A stretch of DNA of 64,000 bases from Muribaculum sp. (lineage in GTDB: Bacteria > Bacteroidota > Bacteroidia > Bacteroidales > Muribaculaceae), in NCBI GenBank assembly GCA_009775095.1, contig VSOZ01000008.1, forward strand, positions 1 to 64,000, given 5' to 3'. Shown piece by piece: positions 16,686-26,572 of this stretch. The translations under genes and the position numbers were made by a program. The notes below the pieces were generated by a model. That model ran no database searches and had not been told where the DNA came from. It saw nothing but the letters and a program-made list of their open reading frames with translations. The number at the start of each line of letters is the position of its first letter. Within the stretch, counting starts at the first letter, position 1.

Positions 16686-19600
16686 ATGAAGAAATATAAC
16701 ATAATCAACAACTCGCTCGGATGGCTGATGTTTGCAATTGCAGCAGTCACCTACCTGCTCACCTTGGAGCCGACAGCGAGTTTCTGGGATTGTCCCGAAT
16801 TCATATCACAAGGCTACAAACTCGAGATAGGCCACCCGCCGGGCAACCCTATCTTCATGCTTGCAGCGCGATTTTTCGTCAACTTCGCGCCTGACGTTCA
16901 GCATGTAGCCATGGCTGTCAATACCATGTCGGCCCTGCTGAGTGCCGCTACCATACTTCTGCTCTTCTGGACCATAACCCATCTGGTAAGACGACTTGTC
17001 GTAGCCGATGACGCGAAGAGCGTATCACTCACCGAAATGCTTATAATCTTCGGTTCCGGTATTTGCGGCTCGCTCGTCTACACTTGGAGCGATACCTTCT
17101 GGTTCTCCGCCGTCGAAGGTGAGGTGTATGCTTTCTCTTCATTCTGTACGGCACTCGTATTCTGGCTCATCCTTAAATGGGAAAACCGGGCCGACCAACC
17201 CCATAGCGACCGCTACTTGGTGCTCATAGCTTACGTGATAGGCATATCCATAGCCGTGCATCTGCTTAACCTGCTCTGTATACCGGCCATCGTGCTTGTA
17301 TTCTACTACAAAAAGTTCAAAAACCCCGACGGAAAGGGTTCATTGATAGCTCTATTAGTATCGTTTGTAATAGTAGGTCTGATTCTTTACGGGCTCGTAC
17401 CCGGTTTCATCGAGATGGCCCAATACTGCGAGCTTCTGTGCGTCAACGGTCTCGGTTGGAGCTATAACAGCGGACCTATAATCTACACTTGTCTTACACT
17501 CGCCGTCATGATATGGGCCGTGTATGAGCTGTATCGTCAGAACAACGCCCTGCGTATAAAAATATCGTTCTTCCTGAGCGTATTCCTGTCAGGCATACCT
17601 TTCATCGGCGACGGCTGGTTTATTCCCGTTGTAGTATTTGTAGGCCTGCTCCTGTATCTGTTCAAGTTCATGAAGCGTGTGCCGGTACGCATATTCAATG
17701 TCGTGGTACTTAGCATACTTGTCATATTTATCGGTTACTCCTCCTATGCACTGTTGCTGATCCGTTCGTCGGCCAACACTCCGATGAATCAGAACGCGCC
17801 CGACAATGTGTTTGCGCTGAGCTCCTACCTCAACCGCGAGCAGTACGGAGACAGGCCTCTATTCTACGGACAGACCTTCAACTCTGGTATAGTGTATCAG
17901 GTAGACGCCTCCGGACGTCCGCAGGCGCTGAAAAAAGAAGGCAAGACACTTTACGGCAAGACTGTGAAGAAATCGTCCGACGAGCCCGACCGCTACGAAG
18001 TCACCGGCTACAAAACCGACTACGTGATGAATCCGGAGCTCGACATGCTCTTCCCGCGTATGTATGACGGAAAGTATGCCGCAGCTTACCGCGACTGGAC
18101 CGGCATGAAGGGCACCCCTGTAAACGTCAACACGTATGTTGACGAGAATGGCCGCCCCTACGGTTCGCCGCAGACTAAAATCAAGCCTACTTTCGCCGAA
18201 AACCTGCAATATCTGTTCAACTACCAGATCAACCACATGTACTGGCGTTACTTCATGTGGAACTTTGCAGGGCGCCAAAATGACATTCAGGGCAATGGCG
18301 AGGTAACTCACGGCAACTGGATATCTGGCATACCGTTCATAGACAACCTGCGACTCGGCGACCAGTCGCTCCTGCCCGACGACCTCGGCGCCGGCAACAA
18401 GGGCCATAACGTATTTTTCATGCTGCCGCTCATTTTCGGTATCATCGGACTCATATGGCAGTCCTTCACTTCACGCCGCGGCATCGAGCAGTTCTGGGTT
18501 GTGGCATTCCTCTTCTTCATGACGGGCCTTGCCATAGTTCTTTATCTTAACCAGACTCCCAACCAGCCCCGTGAGCGCGACTACGCGTTTGCAGGCTCGT
18601 TCTACGCATTTGCCATATGGGTGGGCATGGGTGTTGCCGGCATATGGCGTCTGCTTGTCATTCTGTTCAGCGACAAAGTCAAAGCGGGCGACAAGGTGTC
18701 GCGCATGCTCGCTTACGTAGCCGTAGCGGCGGGCATACTGCTGCCACTTCAGGTAGTATCGCAGACTTGGGACGACCATGACCGCTCCGGACGCTATACC
18801 ACACGCGATTTCGGCATGAACTACCTGTCGAGCCTCGAACCCAACGCCATTGTATTTACCAACGGCGACAACGACACCTTCCCGCTGTGGTACGCGCAGG
18901 AGGTCGAAGGCTTCCGCACCGATGTCAGGGTAGTCAACCTGTCATATCTCACCACCGACTGGTATGTCGACCAAATGCGCCTGCCCTCATACGACGCTCC
19001 CGCCATTGACATGATGGCCACTCCCGACATATACGCCCACGACAAGCGTCAGTTCAGCTACTATCTGCGGCCCGACACGACCAAAGTAAACGTCTTGTCG
19101 GCCCTCAAGGCTCTGTATGCCGACGACGCCAACAAAAACGAATGGGGTCTCTACGAGTTCAAGTACCCCAACATGTATCTCCCTATAAACAAGGATGACA
19201 TGCTCAAGTCGGGTCGTGTCACCGAAGAGGAGATGCCCGCGGTTGAGGAGTACATAGACCTCGACCAGAGCGAAGAGCCAGACGGCGGTCTGCGACTCAG
19301 CAATGTCATAGCGCTCGACATGCTCGCCACCAACGCCGCCAGCGGATGGAAGCGCCCCGTATACTTCGCCATGACAGTACCTGACAGCTACTACCTCAAT
19401 CTGTCGCCCTACATGCGCTCGACCGGTATGGCTTACGAAGTCGGCCCTATCAAAAATAAGGATTACGACGGTTACCACATGGCTGTGAACACCGACAAGG
19501 CCTATGACAACATAGTCAACAAATTCCGTTGGGGAGGTCTTGACAAAGCTCAAAGCGCCGACGACATATATCTTGACGAGACAGTGCGCCGTATGGTAAC

Positions 19601-20147
19601 CACCACACGCACCACCATGCTCGACCTCGCCACGGCCTTGTACAACGAGGGCGTGACAGCCGAGATATACTTCCATCAGGATAGTGTGAACATGGACGCT
19701 CCGCAGCGTGAGAAGATAACCTCGTTCATAGCCGACCGCTACGCAAAGGCACAGACCGTAATGGACCTCATGATGGAGAAACTGCCGGTATATACCGCTC
19801 CCTACGGTGTCACAATCGGACTGCAGATAGCCGACATATACGGACGCCTCGGCGACATAACCGACAACAAGGCTGACAATGAGCGCGCACTTCAGGTGCT
19901 CCGCGACGAGATAGACCTGTACAAGCAGTACGTACTCTATTTCCAGACCCTCACCCCGGCGCAATTTGCCACACTTACACGTACCGACCGCTACATCTAC
20001 GACTCCTACTTCGTGTCGCTGATATCGGCCTATGCCGAAAACGGCGGCGACGCGCAGGAACTTATGAAGCAGCTGCAGGCCGAAGGTGTCAACTTCAGCC
20101 GGTACTATAAGCAAAAGCCCGAGACAAATCCGGTCAAAGTCGAATAA
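16686..20147 (+). CDS. DUF2723 multi-pass membrane protein (GT117-like)
   Basis: A 1153-residue Bacteroidetes DUF2723 protein. The N-terminal half has about a dozen membrane helices and the family signature PTASFWDCPEFISQGYKLEIGHPPGNP (about 27-53), which resembles the donor-binding loop of protein O-mannosyltransferase-type enzymes. A second signature (NQPRERDYAFAGSFYAFAIW) is near 630-650, followed by a soluble C-terminal region (about 700-1153). Likely role is lipid-sugar-dependent glycosyl transfer at the periplasmic face, as proposed for the family. Donor and acceptor are unknown. It lies 15 bases after the TonB-like gene and 19 before the deacetylase gene. Confidence 0.85.
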   Translation: MKKYNIINNSLGWLMFAIAAVTYLLTLEPTASFWDCPEFISQGYKLEIGHPPGNPIFMLAARFFVNFAPDVQHVAMAVNTMSALLSAATILLLFWTITHLVRRLVVADDAKSVSLTEMLIIFGSGICGSLVYTWSDTFWFSAVEGEVYAFSSFCTALVFWLILKWENRADQPHSDRYLVLIAYVIGISIAVHLLNLLCIPAIVLVFYYKKFKNPDGKGSLIALLVSFVIVGLILYGLVPGFIEMAQYCELLCVNGLGWSYNSGPIIYTCLTLAVMIWAVYELYRQNNALRIKISFFLSVFLSGIPFIGDGWFIPVVVFVGLLLYLFKFMKRVPVRIFNVVVLSILVIFIGYSSYALLLIRSSANTPMNQNAPDNVFALSSYLNREQYGDRPLFYGQTFNSGIVYQVDASGRPQALKKEGKTLYGKTVKKSSDEPDRYEVTGYKTDYVMNPELDMLFPRMYDGKYAAAYRDWTGMKGTPVNVNTYVDENGRPYGSPQTKIKPTFAENLQYLFNYQINHMYWRYFMWNFAGRQNDIQGNGEVTHGNWISGIPFIDNLRLGDQSLLPDDLGAGNKGHNVFFMLPLIFGIIGLIWQSFTSRRGIEQFWVVAFLFFMTGLAIVLYLNQTPNQPRERDYAFAGSFYAFAIWVGMGVAGIWRLLVILFSDKVKAGDKVSRMLAYVAVAAGILLPLQVVSQTWDDHDRSGRYTTRDFGMNYLSSLEPNAIVFTNGDNDTFPLWYAQEVEGFRTDVRVVNLSYLTTDWYVDQMRLPSYDAPAIDMMATPDIYAHDKRQFSYYLRPDTTKVNVLSALKALYADDANKNEWGLYEFKYPNMYLPINKDDMLKSGRVTEEEMPAVEEYIDLDQSEEPDGGLRLSNVIALDMLATNAASGWKRPVYFAMTVPDSYYLNLSPYMRSTGMAYEVGPIKNKDYDGYHMAVNTDKAYDNIVNKFRWGGLDKAQSADDIYLDETVRRMVTTTRTTMLDLATALYNEGVTAEIYFHQDSVNMDAPQREKITSFIADRYAKAQTVMDLMMEKLPVYTAPYGVTIGLQIADIYGRLGDITDNKADNERALQVLRDEIDLYKQYVLYFQTLTPAQFATLTRTDRYIYDSYFVSLISAYAENGGDAQELMKQLQAEGVNFSRYYKQKPETNPVKVE

Positions 20148-20166
20148 AGCATTATCCTGCAACATC

Positions 20167-20784
20167 ATGTTTATCGAGCAACCCCCTCTGCTATACCGCA
20201 TCCTTTTCCCGGAGGCGGTATGGCGTATAAAACGCAAGAAACGCAAGGTTATCTACCTTACGTTTGACGACGGGCCCATACCCGAAGTCACGCCGTGGGT
20301 GCTCGATGTGCTCGATTATTACAACATTAAAGCCACGTTTTTCTCCGTAGGCGACAATGTGAGGCGACATCCCGAACTTCTCGAAGAGATAAAACGGCGC
20401 GGCCACAGTTGGGGCAATCACACGATGAACCATCTGCAGGGATTTAAAGTCACCTCGCGCAACTATCTGCGCAACATCAAGGAGGCCGACAACCTCATCG
20501 ACAGCAACCTCTACCGTCCGCCTCACGGCATAATGCGATGGAGTCAGGCCAAGGTCATAAAAGATCACTTCAACATCATCATGTATGACCTCGTCACACG
20601 CGACTACTCCAAGAAGCTAAACGGCGAGCAGGTACTCAACAATGTGAAGAAGTTTGCGCGCAACGGCTCCATTGTCGTGTTTCACGACTCGTTGAAGGCC
20701 GAGCGCAATATGCGTTACGCCCTTCCGCGCGCCATCGAGTGGCTCAAAGAGCAAGGTTATGAGTTCGAGGCCATCGATATGTAG
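20167..20784 (+). CDS. Polysaccharide deacetylase family protein
   Basis: NodB-homology carbohydrate esterase of 205 residues. It shows the motifs YLTFDDGPIPE (about 31-41, catalytic and metal Asp), WGNHTMNHL (about 86-94, metal His pair), RPPHG (about 117-121) and VVFHDSL near 175. There is no clear signal peptide, though the N-terminus (PPLLYRILFPEAVW) is hydrophobic. The ATG at 20167 is preferred because it follows the previous stop by 19 bases. Likely removes N- or O-acetyl groups from a cell-surface sugar polymer. The substrate is unknown. Confidence 0.9.
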   Translation: MFIEQPPLLYRILFPEAVWRIKRKKRKVIYLTFDDGPIPEVTPWVLDVLDYYNIKATFFSVGDNVRRHPELLEEIKRRGHSWGNHTMNHLQGFKVTSRNYLRNIKEADNLIDSNLYRPPHGIMRWSQAKVIKDHFNIIMYDLVTRDYSKKLNGEQVLNNVKKFARNGSIVVFHDSLKAERNMRYALPRAIEWLKEQGYEFEAIDM

Positions 20785-21694
20785 CGATGACGTCATTGCC
20801 GAAGGGCTTCGTCTCGGTGCCACAGTCGTAGGAACGGCCCGGGTAGAGCCTGTCGACGCAAAGACATCGGCCCGTTATGACGCTTGGATAGCTGCCGGAT
20901 GCCACGGAGAGATGGGCTATTTGGCACGCAACATGGAGTTGCGCAACGATCCCCGCGGCCTTCTGCCGTCGGCCAAGACCGTCATCGTAGCCGCTTTCAA
21001 CTATTACCCGAAACATCTTCAGCCGGCCGAGAACCCTCAGTTTGCCTACTACGCTTACGGCCGCGACTACCATGAAGTGGTGCGCGAACGGCTCAACGCT
21101 CTTGCCGATTTCATCAAAGAGCGCTATGGAGGCGATACACGCGTGTGTGTCGACACAGCCCCGCTCCATGAGCGCTACTGGGCACAAAAGGCCGGCATCG
21201 GCTTCGAGGGCGTCAACTCACAGCTCATTATACCCGGGCGAGGGTCATACTTTTTCCTCGGGGAAGTGCTGACATCGGTCGACTTCACCCCCTCCGCGCC
21301 ATGCGACTGCGACTGCGGACGCTGCGGGGCATGCATGCGTGCATGTCCGGCCGGAGCCATAAAAGGCGACGGCACAATCGACGCTTCACGGTGCCTTTCC
21401 TATCTCACCATAGAATACCGAGGCGACCTCCCGGACGACACCCCTGCCGGCAACCGCATATACGGCTGCGACGCCTGCCAGCTCGTATGCCCCCATAACC
21501 GCCACGCGCAACCAACCGACATAGCCGACTTCGCCCCGTCCGAGCGGTTTCTCACACTTGACGAAGAGCGGATAGCCGCCCTAACACCCGAAAGCTTCAA
21601 CGCCATATTCCGCCACTCCGCCGTAAAACGCACCAAACTCAGCGGCCTCCTGCGCAACCTCCGTCTCCTCCGCTCCCGTAAACCCCTCCCTTAA
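20759..21694 (+). CDS. queG: Epoxyqueuosine reductase QueG
   Basis: Cobalamin and iron-sulfur enzyme that performs the last step of queuosine tRNA modification. It has family core motifs (YDAWIAAGCHGEMGYLARN, ERYWAQKAGIGFEGVNSQLI, GSYFFLGEVLT) and two 4Fe-4S sites, CDCDCGRCGACMRACPAGAI (about 181-200) and YGCDACQLVCPHN (about 236-248). 311 residues. The start overlaps the deacetylase gene by 26 bases, suggesting translational coupling. It is the last gene of the plus-strand run. Confidence 0.96.
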   Translation: MSSRPSICSDDVIAEGLRLGATVVGTARVEPVDAKTSARYDAWIAAGCHGEMGYLARNMELRNDPRGLLPSAKTVIVAAFNYYPKHLQPAENPQFAYYAYGRDYHEVVRERLNALADFIKERYGGDTRVCVDTAPLHERYWAQKAGIGFEGVNSQLIIPGRGSYFFLGEVLTSVDFTPSAPCDCDCGRCGACMRACPAGAIKGDGTIDASRCLSYLTIEYRGDLPDDTPAGNRIYGCDACQLVCPHNRHAQPTDIADFAPSERFLTLDEERIAALTPESFNAIFRHSAVKRTKLSGLLRNLRLLRSRKPLP

Positions 21695-21928
21695 TTTATA
21701 AAGGCATACATCCTATTTTCATCCTCATTATATAGCTTCACATATAACATATTTCCGATAGGCTATATGAGTTTACTATTTTTAATCATATATGAAAAAC
21801 ATCTGTAAAAGACTGTTAAGAAGCAACATTGCCCTAAAATAAATTGGTAGAAAATACAGAAAGAACCATATTGAATTAATTCTAATCCAGAAAACGTTGT
21901 CGAATTATGATTTTGGCATTTAATTTGC

Positions 21929-21936
21929 TATATTTG
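21929..21936 (+). promoter_or_regulatory. Promoter -7 element of the RloAB pair
   Basis: TATATTTG matches TAnnTTTG, with a predicted start near 21943 and a short 22-base leader to the ATPase gene. The whole 21695-21964 gap is AT-rich and otherwise shows nothing recognised. Confidence 0.5.
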
Positions 21937-21964
21937 CAAAAAAATCGCAAATATTGAAGATAAA

Positions 21965-23209
21965 ATGATACTTGAAATCCGCTTGAGCAACTTCTTCTCA
22001 ATTAACGATGAGGTGGTACTGGATATGCAGGCAGCAAGCATTCAGACTAAAAAAGCAAAGGATCTCGAAGAAAATACATTTGTGTGCGGTAATGAGCGGC
22101 TGCTTAAAACTGTTGCCATTTATGGTGCGAATGCATCAGGTAAGAGTAGTATAATCAAGGCTATTCGCGCTTGTGTGGGTATGATATTCTCTTCTCACAA
22201 TTACAACGAAAATACAATATTTGCTTTTACTCCGTTCAAATTCGGAGGCATTGGCAAGCCCAGTACTTTCTTTATTAGATTCCTACTTGATAGCATTGAG
22301 TATGAATATTCTTTTGAACTCAATAAAGTTGAAATTCTGAAAGAAAAGCTATACTATTATCCTAATGGACGTCGTTCATTAGTGTTTTCTCGTGATGAGA
22401 CAAAAGGGCCCGATAAAAAGGATATATATGATTTCCGTTCGGTGATTCGCCGTCCTATGGACGTTGCTGCCAATACCTCCAAGAAAACACTTTTCGTATC
22501 GCGGGCCAGCCAGATGGACAGAGATGTCGCAAAAGATGTTTTTCGATATTTTAATGAGCGTTTTATTTTGAATTATTTCGGATATAATTCATTCTCTGTC
22601 GAGCGCTTGTTGAATGAAAACAAAGAGCAGTTCCTTAATGTACTGCGAATTGCCGACAGCGACATTGTCAAAATCGACAGCCGACACGAGAATAAAGTCC
22701 TGTCTACTGCAGTGATTGACCCTGCAGACAATCAAATATTGTCAGTAGAAGATATTCAGAAACCACAGTTGGTCATTACAACCTATCACAGAAATAACCC
22801 TGATGTCCCTTTCAATTTTTTTGCAGAAGAATCTGATGGGACACAGCGTTTATTCAGTATGATGCTGACGATTCTGGATATCGTCAAGAATAATAAAATC
22901 TTGTTGATAGATGAAATCGAGACGCAGCTGCATATAAAACTTGTAGAGTATATTATAGGTTTGTTCAATAAAAGCGAATCGGCGCAGCTGATATATACTA
23001 CGCACAATACATATCTGCTTAATACCAACAAGTTGCGCAAGGATCAGATATATTTTGTCAACAAACGGGATGACGGATCCTCGGATTTGTATTCGTTGTT
23101 TGATTACAAAGATTTCCGCGACGGACTGGATGCTGAGAAAGCATATCTACAAGGTCGTTTTGATGCCATCCCGTATATTGACGAACAGACGGATAGTTTT
23201 ATAAAATAG
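21965..23209 (+). CDS. RloA/AbiL-type AAA ATPase (defence candidate)
   Basis: An SMC/OLD-like ATPase of 414 residues. Walker A GANASGKSS is at about 54-62. The C-terminal half has the signature EESDGTQRLFSMM (about 286-298), Walker B KILLIDEIETQLH (about 312-324) and the switch TTHNTYLL (about 342-349). N-terminal MILEIRLSNFFSINDEVVLDM is the usual start of this group. It is paired with an RloB gene 8 bases downstream, the arrangement known as RloAB and as the abortive-infection system AbiL. Expected role is sensing phage infection and activating the RloB effector. The two genes are AT-rich compared with queG and pfkA on either side, a sign of transfer. Confidence 0.85.
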   Translation: MILEIRLSNFFSINDEVVLDMQAASIQTKKAKDLEENTFVCGNERLLKTVAIYGANASGKSSIIKAIRACVGMIFSSHNYNENTIFAFTPFKFGGIGKPSTFFIRFLLDSIEYEYSFELNKVEILKEKLYYYPNGRRSLVFSRDETKGPDKKDIYDFRSVIRRPMDVAANTSKKTLFVSRASQMDRDVAKDVFRYFNERFILNYFGYNSFSVERLLNENKEQFLNVLRIADSDIVKIDSRHENKVLSTAVIDPADNQILSVEDIQKPQLVITTYHRNNPDVPFNFFAEESDGTQRLFSMMLTILDIVKNNKILLIDEIETQLHIKLVEYIIGLFNKSESAQLIYTTHNTYLLNTNKLRKDQIYFVNKRDDGSSDLYSLFDYKDFRDGLDAEKAYLQGRFDAIPYIDEQTDSFIK

Positions 23210-23217
23210 GAATTGAT

Positions 23218-23760
23218 ATGGGACGACAAATAAGAAAATCCAAAGGCAAAACAATGAAGCCAAACTTCTTTGTTTTCTGTGAAGGAGAGTCTGAGGTTGC
23301 CTATATCAGTCACCTCCGTTCGCAATACCGTGTGCCGATTCAGATTATTCCTAAAAAGAGCGATTCAAACATATCCGTTCGATATATCGAGAATTGCAAA
23401 CGGGAATATATTGTAACCGAAAATGACAAAACATTCCTAATGTATGACCTTGATGTGGATAGGATGTTAGTACATTTGCAAAGTATTCCGGATACGATAT
23501 TGCTGGTGTCAAATCCATGTATTGAGTTATGGTATTTGTTGCATTTTGAAGATTGTCATGCCGAATTAACTCAAAACGTCTGCATAAAAAAATTGAAAAG
23601 ACATCTTGACCACTATACAAAAGGGAGCTTGCTATTGTTTGAGAAACAACAACTATCTGAAAGGGTATCTGATGCTGCAATAAGAGCTAAGAATTTAGTG
23701 TCATATAATAATCCATCAACCACCATCTATAAAATTATAGAATTACTGGAACGTTTGTAA
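23218..23760 (+). CDS. RloB-family TOPRIM-like effector
   Basis: A 180-residue RloB protein. It has the start GRQIRKSKGKTMKPNFFVFCEGESEVAYI with the acidic CEGESE motif (about 20-25), and YDLDVD near 75-80, both expected for a TOPRIM-like metal site. NPCIELWYLLHFEDC near 98-112 is the RloB family hallmark. Probable nuclease partner of the upstream ATPase. Expression should be coupled, with a gap of 8 bases. An internal Met at residue 13 is an alternative start, but the basic N-terminus is conserved in the family. Confidence 0.87.
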   Translation: MGRQIRKSKGKTMKPNFFVFCEGESEVAYISHLRSQYRVPIQIIPKKSDSNISVRYIENCKREYIVTENDKTFLMYDLDVDRMLVHLQSIPDTILLVSNPCIELWYLLHFEDCHAELTQNVCIKKLKRHLDHYTKGSLLLFEKQQLSERVSDAAIRAKNLVSYNNPSTTIYKIIELLERL

Positions 23761-23862
23761 CTTGAAAGTTATGTCGAGTTTATAAAAATCTGTAGGATAA
23801 TACAAACAAGCGGCAGGAGGGTGTATTAAAAATATTACAGAAATGTATTACTAAGACATAAC

Positions 23863-23897
23863 CGACGACGGCAAGGCGTGAGGCCTTGCCGTCGTCG
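23863..23897. terminator. Shared terminator hairpin between rloB and pfkA
   Basis: CGACGACGGCAAGGC (23863-23877) and GCCTTGCCGTCGTCG (23883-23897) form a perfect 15-bp stem with a 5-base loop, between two convergent genes. The plus side is followed by TATTTATT and the minus side by GTTATGTCTT, so it could stop both transcripts, though neither has a long T run. Confidence 0.7.
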
Positions 23898-23917
23898 TAT
23901 TTATTGCTATCGTTGCT

Positions 23918-24898
23918 TTAGATTGACAGGCGACGGAGGGTGTTGAGCAGGTCGCGGTTGATAGGCTTGTCGTTCTTGATGGCCTTTGAGAAGGGCACAT
24001 ACACAATCTCATCGTTGGAGATACCTATCATGACATTGCGCTGGTCCTCGAGAAGCGCATCGATTGCAGCCGAACCGAGGCGTGAAGCCAATATGCGGTC
24101 GGAGGCGGTCGGCGAACCGCCGCGCTGAAGGTGTCCGAGTATCGACACTCTTACGTCATAACCGGGATACTCGTTTTTCACACGCTCTGCAAGAGCCATG
24201 GCGCCACCGGTGACGGGACTCTCGGCCACAAGTACTATCGACGAGTTCTTGCTCTTGCGGAAGCCGTTTTGTATAAGTTCGGCCAACTGGTCGACCTCGG
24301 TTGATATTTCAGGAATGATAGCGGCTTCGGCTCCTGAAGCGATGGCGCCGTTCAGTGCGAGGAAGCCCGCGTCGCGGCCCATCACCTCGATGAAAAACAG
24401 GCGTTCATGGCTTGTGGCCGTATCGCGTATCTTGTCGACACACTCCATGATGGTGTTAAGCGCCGTGTCGTAGCCGATCGTGCGGTCTGTGCCGTAGAGG
24501 TCATTATCGATTGTTCCGGGCAAGCCGATGATGGGGAAGTTGAACTCCGTGGCAAATATGCGCGCACCGGTAAGCGAACCGTCGCCGCCTATCACTACAA
24601 GCGCGTCAATCTCATGCTGCTTTATTGTGTCATAAGCCAACTGACGGCCTTCGGGAGTCTCGAACTCCTTGCAACGTGCGGTCTTGAGAATAGTACCGCC
24701 CATCTGTATGATATTTGACACATTCTGTGTCTTGAACTCAACAATCTCGTTGGTTATAAGACCGCGATAGCCGCGATATATACCTTTTACCTTGAATCCG
24801 CTGAAAATAGCCGAACGAGTCACCGCGCGTATGGCGGCGTTCATTCCCGGCGCATCGCCTCCCGACGTGAGAATACCGATTGTCTTAATCTGGCCCAT
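23918..24898 (-). CDS. pfkA: 6-phosphofructokinase
   Basis: ATP-dependent phosphorylation of fructose 6-phosphate in glycolysis. It has [15 protein letters not shown] (about 11-25), [12 protein letters not shown] near 99-110, [10 protein letters not shown] near 123-132 with the catalytic Asp, and [20 protein letters not shown] near 253-272. 326 residues is normal. A good promoter precedes it, and the terminator at 23863-23897 follows. Confidence 0.97.
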   Translation of the reverse strand: MGQIKTIGILTSGGDAPGMNAAIRAVTRSAIFSGFKVKGIYRGYRGLITNEIVEFKTQNVSNIIQMGGTILKTARCKEFETPEGRQLAYDTIKQHEIDALVVIGGDGSLTGARIFATEFNFPIIGLPGTIDNDLYGTDRTIGYDTALNTIMECVDKIRDTATSHERLFFIEVMGRDAGFLALNGAIASGAEAAIIPEISTEVDQLAELIQNGFRKSKNSSIVLVAESPVTGGAMALAERVKNEYPGYDVRVSILGHLQRGGSPTASDRILASRLGSAAIDALLEDQRNVMIGISNDEIVYVPFSKAIKNDKPINRDLLNTLRRLSI

Positions 24899-24946
24899 AT
24901 CTGAATAGAATTATTAAAGTGAATACATATTACAGCATACAACCCG

Positions 24947-24978
24947 CAAAAATAAGCATTTAAGCTGTCAGATACAAA
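24947..24978 (-). promoter_or_regulatory. pfkA promoter (-33 and -7)
   Basis: On minus, TTTG (24978-24975) and TATTTTTG (24954-24947) are 20 bases apart, matching both parts of the Bacteroidetes housekeeping promoter. Predicted start about 24940, leader about 40 bases. Confidence 0.65.
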
Positions 24979-24991
24979 ATTTCGCGGTTTT

Positions 24992-25522
24992 TTAACGTTG
25001 AGGTTGTACCTCGGTGACGATACATGTATTTGCACCTCGCCACGGAAGCATACCCCAATACCGCTTATAAGTGACCTTTACCGGCGTCCCGGTGCCTTTC
25101 AGCTCCGACAACTGTCGGGCAAGTTCGTCTCTGTCTACTGAAAACGTAAAATCGCGTGAATATGTTTTCGTCGAATCAACAAGCGCGCTTCTGACTATCA
25201 TCTGACCCTCCCAAGTCTTGAATATGACACCCTGTTTTTTCAGGTCGACGACGTAGCCTGTCTCGTTCATATCTGTCTCATAAGGATTTAAATAGCGTAC
25301 CCAGAAGCCTATGCCAAGCGCGAGAAGCACAAACAGCACCGACCACAAAATCATGCGCCGCATAGGATGACGACGACGGCGGCGAGGCTCCGGCTCGTCG
25401 CAACCTCCGACAGCGGGATCTTTCTGTTCGCAGCCAAACTGTATCACCGGCTTCTGTACGGCGTCATCCGACGGCTCCGGATCATCGGCCATAAAATAAT
25501 CAGGTTTCGAGTCTAAATCCAT
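24992..25522 (-). CDS. Single-pass membrane protein, unknown function
   Basis: A 176-residue protein with an acidic N-terminus, an Arg-rich stretch (RRRRRHPMRR, about 48-57), one membrane helix (about 58-77, MILWSVLFVLLALGIGFWV) and an extracytoplasmic domain of ~95 residues (TGYVVDLKKQGVIFKTWEGQMIV... TPVKVTYKRYWGMLPWRG). This type is common beside housekeeping genes in Bacteroidales, and I know no established role. The ATG at 25522 is preferred to a TTG four codons upstream. It lies 26 bases after the flippase-like gene. Confidence 0.8.
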   Translation of the reverse strand: MDLDSKPDYFMADDPEPSDDAVQKPVIQFGCEQKDPAVGGCDEPEPRRRRRHPMRRMILWSVLFVLLALGIGFWVRYLNPYETDMNETGYVVDLKKQGVIFKTWEGQMIVRSALVDSTKTYSRDFTFSVDRDELARQLSELKGTGTPVKVTYKRYWGMLPWRGANTCIVTEVQPQR

Positions 25523-25548
25523 ATTATATATCAATAAGTGATTCTATG

Positions 25549-26550
25549 TTATCTTACGGTTTTCTGACGCTTGTCCATGGCTATCGACACAAAAGCATAC
25601 AGGCCGAGGAGCACCAACAGACATGTCTGCGCACCCCACACAATCATGGCGAAAGCTCCGCCCTGATTTATGTCGACCCCATAGATGCCGAGAGCGAATA
25701 TAATGGCGAGATGCCACGGTCCGAGGCCACCGTTGCTGGGAATACCCATAGAGATACTCGACAGCACAAAAGCCACAAGCGCACACACTATGCCAAGATG
25801 CTCCGTAAAAGAGAATGCAAAAAACGCCACATACAACTGAGTGAAATAGCACCCCCATATAGCGGCCGTAAGCAAAAGCCACTTGCCCTTATGGGGCATC
25901 GTGCCCACTACGGCGAAACCGTTCCACAGATTGCGTACGGCATCACGCACCTTGAGCACCCACTTGTTATCCGTACGGCTCATAAACAGCCATGCTATAA
26001 GAGCCACTACCACGACACCCGCAATCCATACCCACGGCGAGTGCAGCAGATTCTCTATGCCCTGATAAGTCTCGGGGTACTTGTGGCCGAATGCGATAAA
26101 CGCCTCGCGGGCTATGCAGAACGTAAAGAGGGTAAGCAACAGCACTGTCACCGTATCGGCAAGACGATCACACACCATAGAGCCGAAAACGGTGGTAAAC
26201 TGGGCATCCTGACGCTTGGCGATGTACCCTGTACGCCATACCTCGCCGAGGCGCGGGGCAAGGAGGTTTATGGCATAGGTGCCGAATATACTCCACACAA
26301 GCGGCGGAAGCGGAGTACGTATATTGAGAGCGTCGAGCTGTATGCTCCACCTCATAGCACGAAATATGTGGGAAAACACACTGATTACAAGAGCCACGCC
26401 TATCCACTTGTAGTCGCAGTCGCTTATAGCCGCCTTCATCGTGGCGATGTCGATTTTCGTATATAGATAATAGCACAACCACACACTCAAGGCCACAGGC
26501 AATATATACTTGAGCAGGTCTTTTAATATTTTGCTTGTCTGCTTTTTCAA
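25549..26550 (-). CDS. Flippase-like / lysylphosphatidylglycerol synthase TM family protein
   Basis: Integral membrane protein of about 333 residues with eight or so helices, of the UPF0104 (LPG synthase transmembrane, flippase-like) family. APRLGEVWRTGYIAKR (about 96-111) is the family's polar signature, and SMGIPSNGGLGPWH sits near 278. Likely handles lipids or lipid-linked sugars at the inner membrane. The start is probably TTG at 26550 (reads MKKQTSKILKDLLKYIL), because the promoter element at 26580-26573 lies just upstream and the longer in-frame extension to 26643 would begin before that promoter and run into the helicase gene. Confidence 0.8.
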   Translation of the reverse strand: MKKQTSKILKDLLKYILPVALSVWLCYYLYTKIDIATMKAAISDCDYKWIGVALVISVFSHIFRAMRWSIQLDALNIRTPLPPLVWSIFGTYAINLLAPRLGEVWRTGYIAKRQDAQFTTVFGSMVCDRLADTVTVLLLTLFTFCIAREAFIAFGHKYPETYQGIENLLHSPWVWIAGVVVVALIAWLFMSRTDNKWVLKVRDAVRNLWNGFAVVGTMPHKGKWLLLTAAIWGCYFTQLYVAFFAFSFTEHLGIVCALVAFVLSSISMGIPSNGGLGPWHLAIIFALGIYGVDINQGGAFAMIVWGAQTCLLVLLGLYAFVSIAMDKRQKTVR

Positions 26551-26572
26551 AATCGAGGTACTTTTAATTCTG

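Noticed and set aside
18987..20246. 419-codon minus-strand frame opposite the DUF2723 gene
   Set aside because: Antisense shadow: its composition (Val/Tyr/His-rich, no domain) is that of a reverse-complement reading of a GC-rich gene, while the plus-strand gene has clear family motifs.
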